A stretch of DNA of 64,000 nt from Corylus avellana (lineage: Eukaryota; Streptophyta; Magnoliopsida; Fagales; Betulaceae). The translations under genes were made by a program, and so were the position numbers. Positions 57,201-64,000 of the stretch are shown here, in pieces; position 1 is the stretch's first letter, and every line of letters begins with the position of its first letter. A model generated the notes under the pieces. That model was given only the letters and a program-made list of their open reading frames with translations. It was not told the DNA's origin and did not search any database. The stretch covers positions 10,816,152 to 10,880,151 of the forward strand of contig NC_081546.1 of the NCBI RefSeq assembly GCF_901000735.1. The letters run 5' to 3'.

Positions 57201-60200
57201 AAAACCCTAGAAAGACATATATTATTAATTCGTGAAATGGAGGAAGAGTCAAAGAAAAAAATAAAATAAAAAATAAGAAGAGAATAGCCTATGAAAGATT
57301 GGTGTACATAGAATACTAGATGTTGTACTTTATAGTGTTGAAAAAAAAAAAAAAAAAAAAAAAAGGAAAGAGTGTTGCATTGAACAAAAAGCTAAAAGCA
57401 CAGCATGGAGAAAAGTAATGAATGAAAAAGTATTTGCATTAAAGATAATCATACTCGGTATATAGTTCCAAAATCAAAGGATGTTACACCTATTTCATGC
57501 CAATGGGTTGATAAAATGAAGACTTGTTGACACGGATTGAGTAAAAGGTATAAGGTGTTGCGAGTGGCTTTAGGATTCTCTCAGTAGTGTGGATTGGATT
57601 TTGATAAAACCTTTAGTCTTGTAGATAAGAATACTTTAGGCTGCTTTGATAGTATTGGCAACTAGTAAATTATAGAAGCCATAAAAAATGGATATGAAGA
57701 ATGATTTATTGTATGAAGATCGAGGAGAGTCATTGAGTGATTAGGGGGAGTGTTGAACAACAGCAGCATGACCTCATTCTCTCCAGAATTTTCCCTCCAC
57801 TACATGCCTTCTTCAACAACCACACCTCATAGCCCAACACTACCTTCCACTCCAATGAGTTTTCTTTCCCTCTCTGTCTTGCTCTTCTTTCTCCACATTA
57901 TTCTTTCACTCATTTTCTTCACCTCTTGCCGTCTTCCACCACTTGCCGTACTTAATCTCTTTCTCACGTTTCTTCCTAATAGGTCATTGATAGCTCACTA
58001 AGTCGACTAAAGGACCAGTTGGAAAGTACATAAACGTCAACTAACATCAAATGTATAAGGAAGCGCGGGCTATGTATGTTAATGTGTGTGTGAAAAACAC
58101 GACTCAAGAAACAGTGTGATGCCATCAATGCATGAGTGGAATTATAGTACGAGAGAAAGTGTCTGTTGTGTGTTGGTCATGAGTATTGTGTGTCAAAAAT
58201 CAAGAGAGAAAGGGTGTTGTGCGTGTCATATCCTAAGAGAAAAGGTTTGTATTAGTAATTGAGAAGTTTTTTGGGTTTGGTGTGAATGTGATACACTTGT
58301 AAGATTCTCGTGTACTAGTGAGTTCTGAATAGAAATTTCTTATTTTATCATGTGTTATCCTTTTTTTGCCTTCCCAGGTTTGATTCAATACTATTAAACC
58401 ACTAATTGACTTTTTATTCCCTATACCCTAGGAATTTATATTAATAACTCTAATATCCTAATTAATCAATTTTATTTACTTAAAATTAAAACTGGCAATT
58501 TTTTACACGACTAGCGAACCCAACATGAAATTATAGGGTTTGGTTTTGGCATAAACAGGTTCGGGTCACAAATAGTTTGACCACTTGACCCATTTATGAA
58601 ATTATATATATTTTTATATAATAAATACATGTTGAACCATCTCAAACGTGTCAAAAGGGTCATGTTAAGTTAGGTCAAACGGGTTAAATAGGTGGTGTTT
58701 GAGTCTAAACGTGTCAACAAGTTTGTGATCCATTTATTAAACAGGTAAGCGGGTCGTGTTCAAGTTTACAAGTAAGATTCGTTTAGCTAAATGGATCGTG
58801 TTTAGGTTTATCCTTATCGGCAGGGGTGGACCTGTAGCTTGGGGTGGGGGGACGAATTCTTTACAAATTTTCATAAATTGCCTTAAAAATCAACCCATTT
58901 TATAAATTTGTCCTCCCAAAATGATATTTTTGTCCCCTCAAAATAATACTTGTGTCCCCTTAATTTTTTTTTTTTTTTTTTTTTAGTTTTGCTCCCCCCA
59001 AAATAATGTGTCCATTTTAATTATTTTTTATAGTTTTGCTCCCCCAAAAAGAAAAAATATGTTTGTTCCCTTTTAATTTTATTATTATTATTATTATTTT
59101 AAACTTTGCCCCCTCTTTTAGTATAAAAAACCTAAAATACCCAATTCATTTAGTTTCCCTCTATATTCTAGTTCGCTTCTAACTAAAAACTCAATTTGAT
59201 TTAGGACTTTGATTGAATATGTGAAAGAAAAAAGTTAAATGGTTTGGGTGCTTTGAGTAGCTTCTAACCAACAATCAGTTTTTTAAACGATTATTTTGTC
59301 ATCATTTAAGTTTACAATATTTGTTTTGACATCACAAATTAGATGGTTTAATCATTTATGATTACACCATTGTTGGACTCAACTCTTAGCATTTCTCTTA
59401 TTGTTATTTGGGGCTTATGGGGTTTGTTAGGAAAAAGAGTTCATGCTTAAAGATACCGTTTTTCTTAAACCCTATAAATCATGTTTAGTTTATTTTGCTA
59501 GTTTTTTTTTTTTCTAAGCTATTTTGCTAGTTATTTATATTGTTATTTATTTGGGATGCCATGAGATTAGATGTAAGACTTGTATGCTTTTATTTTATAT
59601 AAACATGCACACACAAACACACATATAAAGAGATTATGTGCATTTATATACTTTTGTATTTATATAAGTCCATCAATCTCCCAAAAAAAAAAAAATTCCG
59701 TCCCCCTATACCTCAAATCGTAGTTCTGCCCCTGCTTATGGGGTTGGTGCGTAGGTCAACCCAAACCCAACCCGCCAACCCATTTTGCTAGTTATAATCC
59801 TCTTTGACTCAATCTTATATCACAAAAACATGTTGACTATTATAAAACTATTATTTTCCTTGACAGATGATAATAGTGAATGGAAGCAATATATATATAT
59901 ACACACACACACACTTCAACCCAGTAGTAGGAAGTTAAGCAAGCTGGATAAGTAGTAAATTGTTCTCGAAAAATGGAAATTTCATACTTTATGGTTTCTA
60001 TGAAATAATTTTTTAAAGCTGCAATCGACATACAAGTGTCTAAAGTTGGTATATTACACATGGGCCCTTGTATTAAGTATTTTAATCGCTTGTTGGTAAT
60101 ATATAAGAATAAATTAGAACATAGTGAAGGAAACTTACGATGTGAAAAAACCATGGTAGAGAAGGCGTACCACAAGCTTGTCCCAATCTGATGCAAGCGA

Positions 60201-61931
60201 GGCCCACGAAAATCATCATTTATTCGGTGTTCAAGAACCCATACCACAAAGCCTATGAAGACAAAGAAACAACCGCTTGTCATCCAAAGGTCCCAAGTTA
60301 AAGGCTTCAAGAACACCCATGCGTTTTTTGGCCTGTTGTCTTGGATTGGCACAACCATTGATACTCCAGATTCCGTGTATGGCAATGCAAAGTCCACAAA
60401 GTTTGCCCTGTTCGCTACGATCGTTGTATCTCCTACCATAGCGTCAAATTTCTGTCAAGAAAAATTGTTTATTTCCATCAATTATATATATATATATAAA
60501 AGTGCCTTTTTCGGATAAAGTGCATTAGGAAAAGAGAACAAAGGAAAATAATGTTATCTTAGTTACTAAAAATAGAAAGAATACTTTTACCGACCCCAAG
60601 AAATACTTCATAGACCAAATCATTATAATCACCGGCGCTTCCACCATCAGGCTTTGCAAAGGGAATAAACTCATAGCTAACGGCGTATGGCAATTCTTCC
60701 ATTACAGCATTGAAGACGTCTATACAATACCCAGTGACTTGTGGTGTATTAATGCTAGGATCACGCGTCACCTTAACAAATTCATTAAAACCATCTTTCA
60801 CTGGAACTCCTATACGCAATTTCTTCCCATTTGTTGCAATCTCCCAACCTTTAGGGGCAGAGCTAGAATCACCTGGCCAAATAACAGGTCCTAGATTGTC
60901 CTTCGAGGTGGAATATGTGCTTGTGTTCGCTGAATTCAATTTCCTTACGAGTCCATTTTCTGGAGTCCAGAATGCAATCCTCCTTTCTCCATTGCCATTC
61001 ACATTAATAATTTCAAAACTTGATGATTGTAGTTGACCATTAACAAGACTGAACTCTCCAGAAAGTCCTGTAAATCGTACACCCAATATAGCTTCATGAA
61101 GTTTCGGGCCATTTTGAGAGACCCTAATAGTTTCAAGATCAGTTAAGTTGCTTGAAACATTTGTCTTCTCAAACCCAAGATTTGTGATCCCAACTTTCTC
61201 AACTGCCCTAGCTAGTGCGGAAGCAGCATCATAAGCCCATAGGCCAACAACACTTAGTTCAGCATTGGTAATGTTTGGATTGTCCTGTTGGAATTTCCTT
61301 TTCCATTGAATAGTAAAATTTTCAAGCTCTTTTGTTTTTGGAAAATAAGTCTTCATACCTAATACCCCTTGCATAGATTCAAGGATTAAAGGTTCTGTCA
61401 AACTAAATGAATTGGCTATCCCATTGGTAACTATCCAAACATAACCTTCTCTCATCATTCCAATCCCTTTTGCCTTGGTGAAAAGCCGAGAACTAAGATT
61501 GTGTGACATGTGCACAATGAACACTCTTGTTTGCATTGTCATCAACTTGTAAAGTTCTTCACTAATTTGGTCATCGGTGGCCAATGGAGGAATGACACTT
61601 CGGTAGGGGATACGAGTATCAATCCCTTGCAAGGCATCAATCAAGAAGGGTATTATACCTTCCCCGTAATTATTGTCTACATAGATTGGCACAGCTTCTC
61701 TCCATCCAAAAGCTTGAATAATTGCACTTATAGCTTTCACTTGGGATGAGTCATTTTGAGAGACTTGAAAAAAGTATGGACTCCGAAGGGAAGTAAGAGA
61801 AGGGCTTGTTGCTGAGAAAGATATAATGGGCACCTGAGCTTTTTCCCCCAGATCGATGACAAAGTTGGCCTGCATCGAGTTTTGTGGCCCTATGATGGCT
61901 TGCACTTCTGCATTTTTTATAAGGTATAGAG
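53616..61931 (-). CDS. GLR2: GLR copy B: glutamate receptor-like channel, clade 2, exons 2-5
   Basis: Ligand-gated cation channel subunit of the plant GLR family, acting in a membrane as a tetramer (family knowledge). Exons: 60595-61931, 60139-60451, 54304-54710 and 53616-54203. Phases join cleanly and give about 880 residues without a stop; exon 1 (about 87 residues by analogy with copy A) lies beyond the window. In order: the periplasmic-binding-like amino-terminal domain (AIIGPQNS, SATSPSL, FGWREAVPIYVDN, YRSVIPP); S1 (GWEIATNG, RIGVPVKDGF, GYCIDVFNAV); M1 (LWMTSGCFFVFIGFVVWVL); the pore loop (SLWYAFSTMVF); M3 with the gate motif SYTASLTSLLT; S2 (GGIAAAFDEIPY, DGFGFAFPRGSPL); M4 (SFWGLFLIAGVASLLALIV); and a tail of about 120 residues. 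All parts expected of a working channel are present. Intron 3 is 5.4 kb and filled with transposons. Closest to Arabidopsis GLR2.7-2.9 by motif memory. Confidence 0.92.
54304..54710 (-). CDS. GLR copy B exon 4
   Basis: Begins with GG completing an Arg codon (FSHR-EPVLSN) and holds M3, SYTASLTSLLT and most of S2; the donor is TTT|GTAAGT. 407 bp. Confidence 0.92.
55640..56825 (+). pseudogene. Copia gag remnant with damaged zinc knuckle
   Basis: Fragments MQIQKAITSKQAWDILG and DLDPIIKINEKVLEGL match the Copia gag pattern. After the hAT insertion, 56779-56820 reads CFNSGRKGHYPQDY, a zinc knuckle in which the second and fourth ligands are replaced by Ser and Tyr. Several frameshifts; not functional. 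Confidence 0.7.
55955..56461. mobile_element. Non-autonomous hAT element with CCGGTT arrays, 507 bp
   Basis: Same family as 26452-27083: ends TAGGGGTGTCAA, target duplications GTTCTCCC (55947-55954) and GTTCTCCT (56462-56469), and ACCGGAACC arrays at both ends. Inserted into the Copia gag remnant. Confidence 0.9.
57751..58387 (+). repeat. Copia 3-prime LTR (copy B)
   Basis: 637 bp, TGTTGAAC to GATTCA, partner of 2961-3598. Its tail (TGTGTCAAAAATC, GATACACTTG, TTATCATGTGTTATCC) is shared in diverged form with 55040-55304. Confidence 0.78.
58821..59734. mobile_element. Non-autonomous hAT element (copy B)
   Basis: Partner of 4056-4979: ends CAGGGGTGGA and the inverse of CAGGGGCAGA, flanks CTTATCGG (58813-58820) and CTTATGGG (59735-59742). 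The ends are better preserved than in copy A. Confidence 0.78.
60139..60451 (-). CDS. GLR copy B exon 3
   Basis: From the acceptor GACAG before AAATTTGAC to the donor C|GTAAGT. Encodes KFDAMVGDTTIVANR, the S1-M1 linker, M1 and the pore segment. 313 bp. Confidence 0.93.
60595..61931 (-). CDS. GLR copy B exon 2
   Basis: Starts after the acceptor AATCACAG and ends at GGG before a GTCGGT donor, the only choice that keeps the frame (VFLG-KFDA) into exon 3. 1337 bp, no stop. The donor is weaker than consensus. Confidence 0.92.
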
Positions 61932-63134
61932 CTGTGATTTGAAAACAAAGAGAAATTTGATTAAATGTCCAATCGAACTCAAAATGATCGGTCATCAATC
62001 CTTTAAATCTAAGTTAAAATCTAGTAACCATCATTACATCAATGCATAACTACCCAAGTTCAGTGATCTTGATAAGCAATCAAAAAGATTAGAAATTTAA
62101 GTTAAAATCTTATTTAATTTACATGTGATGCTTGAATGTCTTTATGAAATAACTAATGTCTTTATGGTACTACAACTCATGTCTATATGGCATAATTGAT
62201 ATCTTCGTGACTTGATTGTCTTCTTCTTGGCAAAATTTAATTTTTCTTTGTAGCATATAGTTGATGTCATTGTGGTATATTGTTACCTATGTGACATGCA
62301 TAATGGTGATTATTGTATTGTGACTTTGGATAAAGTTAGTATTTAAAATATTGGCCCTTTGGATAAAGTTGTTTAATTTACAATGATTCTTCTATGAGAT
62401 ATCTTTCTTTTTCATAAACTTGTAGTTCCCTTAACCTCATTACATATGATGCTTACCAGGTGCTAAACCACGTGTTTAGTTTTTTTCAAAAAGGTTTATA
62501 ACTTGCTAATCATTTGAGAATAATTAGTCTTGGAGCAATTCCTTTGATCTGGTTAAAGGCATTTGGATTTGGACCATTTATTTATATGTATGTTAATTAT
62601 TGTCTTGTTTTGTAAACTCTAGTGTGATGGATCTAGACTTTGCTATTGGCCGGGAAAAAATATCTTAGACTGTATTTGGTCATGAATTAAGAATTATTTT
62701 TTATGTAGAAGTATACTTTTGATAACTAAAGTCTAATTTGGATTTATTTATGGACATCTTACTAATTCTTGAGAGATTTTTAGTGATTAGTGTTTGGTAC
62801 GCATCATCACAAGACAACGTCAAACGCACATAAAAATAACAGTGCAATTAAAATGACACCTCTATCTCAACTATTAATTTGCAAGTTAGAGATGCTCCCT
62901 AAAAATGCCATTAGTCTGTTAAATCCTTTACTCTTAATGCAAGTTGTTATGAGCAAAAAAATACATAAGTAAAATTACCAATACACATAAAGAAAGTTGC
63001 AATATTTCTTATTGAATACTGAAAAAGAAAAAGAAGGCACAGAACAATAGTTGATTAACAAGGTGAAAATAAAAATCACTAGAAAAGGAAATGGAAACGA
63101 GTCAAGATATTCAAGCAAGTCTCCATTGACCCAC
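61932..63134 (-). other. Intron 1 of GLR copy B, visible part
   Basis: Matches 7127-8323 of copy A at high identity with small indels. No coding or regulatory element that I can name. Confidence 0.8.
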
Positions 63135-63661
63135 TGATGCAGATCGCAGGTCCCCTGGAAGTTCGATCGATCGCACATGTACTTGCGATCAAGCGCAATT
63201 CCAGACATTTGCGCACCAAGTCCCTGAAACTGCAATCGATCGCACTTGTACCTGCGATCGATCGCACACGGAGCTGCTTATGTTATATTCCGCATTTTAA
63301 TTAGATTAAGCCGTCTTTATTTCCTTCTTTTAGTAGTATTAGGGTTTTTGGAGTCAATATTTCGTTATTTTATTAGATTTAGGGTTTTTGGGGTATTTAT
63401 GTTATATTTTATTTTGTTTAGGGTTTTCAGGCTATAAATATATGCTTATAGCCTCCAGAGAAAGACAGCTGTTGATTATTATTGATTTTGATTAATGAGA
63501 ATACTCAGAGTTAAATTTATTCATCTTTTCCTTTAAACTTTAGAGAGTATCTATTGTTTTAAGAATAATTCTTAGATCATTGATAGACTCAAGATCTAGA
63601 ATTAGTTATCCGCTGCTTTATTGTTGTTTTTCGCTGGAGCCTACTAAGTCACGCTGCATCA
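63135..63661 (+). repeat. 5-prime LTR of element V
   Basis: 527 bp with inverted ends TGATGCAG and CTGCATCA. Contains TATAAATA at 63433-63440 and a palindrome island at 63140-63275 with several GATCGATCGCAC motifs. Confidence 0.88.
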
Positions 63662-63663
63662 GT

Positions 63664-63675
63664 TGGTATCAGAGC
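63664..63675 (+). other. Primer binding site, Met type (element V)
   Basis: TGGTATCAGAGC, a full match to the initiator tRNA-Met complement, two bases from the LTR. Confidence 0.92.
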
Positions 63676-64000
63676 TCAGTTACTTTCCATGAATGGGGAG
63701 GAGCAACCGCTTTGCAGACATGAACGAGGTGTACGTGCGCACAGAGACAACACATAAGGAGCAACCGGGGATTCGTTTGAGGCACATGAGTGGTGGGCCG
63801 AACAATTGTCGTCGCCAACCAAGACCGTGATTCGCGAAGGCGGAAGGCAAATCTATCGCTGAACCTTGGCAACACAGGGAGGATCGATTCAGGGCTATGA
63901 GGGATCAAATTGAAGACCTCACTACCCAATTATCCAACTTGTGTGGTCAACATGAGAACAGATCTAGAAACCCGTTTGCGGAGCTCCGAACGCACGGACG

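Larger units (their letters stand above)
54960..58387 (+). mobile_element. Decayed Copia retrotransposon in intron 3 of GLR copy B
   Basis: Plus-strand element, antisense to the gene. Partial 5-prime LTR (about 54960-55304), primer-site-like TGGTATCAAGGC (55311-55322), decayed gag, a reverse transcriptase scrap (57537-57629: GFSQ, a stop, DFDKTF), polypurine tract TTAGGGGGAG (57741-57750) and 3-prime LTR 57751-58387. Its 3-prime half is also in copy A, so it is older than the duplication. Despite sitting in the intron it has not destroyed the exons. Confidence 0.78.
57326..63131. repeat. Segmental duplication, copy B
   Basis: Same-orientation partner of 1-8323. It contains the better-preserved GLR exons 2 and 3. 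The uninterrupted TACTTTATAG at 57326-57335 is the empty site of the CACTA element in copy A. On the right, similarity stops where an LTR retrotransposon begins at 63135. Confidence 0.9.
63135..64000 (+). mobile_element. LTR retrotransposon V: Ty3-like, continues right of window
   Basis: Plus-strand 5-prime LTR (63135-63661), Met-type primer site and the start of a gag region homologous to element IV (AAGGAGCAACCGG, GGCACATG). The first gag frame is broken, but 63899-64000 encodes MRDQIEDLTTQLSNLCGQHE and RNPFAEL, a typical coiled-coil gag start. In copy A the corresponding place (near 8318-8330) is uninterrupted. Confidence 0.78.

Noticed and set aside
2960..58001. 83-residue frame conserved at 2960-3211 and 57750-58001
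   Set aside because: It coincides with the start of the Copia 3-prime LTR and needs a GTG start. Conservation follows from the duplicated block, not from coding constraint.
11165..61931. Joining exon 1 at 11248-11509 to GLR copy B
   Set aside because: For a minus-strand gene exon 1 must lie at higher coordinates than exon 2. Exon 1 is 42 kb on the wrong side of copy B but correctly placed and phased for copy A.

Overview
This 64-kb window is nuclear DNA from a repeat-rich eudicot plant. The evidence is spliced plant-type genes, many plant transposon families, AT-rich sequence and A/T homopolymer runs. Nothing bacterial, organellar or viral was seen, and no rRNA gene, tRNA gene or CRISPR array. 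Two runs of exactly 100 N (770-869 and 33172-33271) mark assembly gaps. A woody rosid is my guess for the organism, but the sequence does not prove it.

Two ordinary host genes are present, both on the minus strand and both encoding clade-2-type plant glutamate receptor-like channels (GLR). Copy B (53616-61931) has intact exons 2 to 5; its first exon must lie beyond the right edge. Copy A (5447-11509) has an intact exon 1 with signal peptide and a TATA box. Its exons 2 and 3 are broken by a 1-bp deletion, a 46-bp deletion, a nonsense codon and a deletion in exon 3. Its last exons would lie left of the window. The copies sit in a block of at least 5.8 kb, duplicated in the same orientation (about 1-8323 and 57326-63131) and including introns and older transposons. 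The two copies therefore date each other's insertions.

The 42 kb between the GLR copies is almost entirely mobile DNA. From left to right it holds: a solo LTR-like piece and about 210-bp repeats in intron 1 of copy A; a CACTA element (12536-13396) carrying a hairpin; a degenerate hAT-like element; a possible solo LTR (14589-15416); then a deeply nested Copia insertion (17331-41871). Inside the Copia element lie two gag-only LTR retrotransposons with tRNA-Asp-type primer sites (18571-28748 and 28906-36573). They are themselves invaded by an apparently intact hAT transposon with a three-exon transposase (21546-25556), a short hAT derivative and a CACTA element. The Copia 5-prime LTR is split by a Mutator-like element, which in turn carries a solo LTR. 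Further right are Harbinger-like, Mutator-like and hAT non-autonomous elements, a probable LINE tail, a third truncated gag-only retrotransposon, a CACTA fragment and a truncated Ty3-like element with a Met-type primer site. A related Ty3-like element begins at 63135, probably inside intron 1 of GLR copy B.

No operon-like or pathway cluster is present. The most unusual patterns are palindrome-based: CACTA elements whose ends are arrays of short hairpins with different sequences, and GC-rich islands of short perfect palindromes in LTRs or leaders of otherwise unrelated retrotransposon families. A gag-only LTR family with a conserved acidic repeat is the third.
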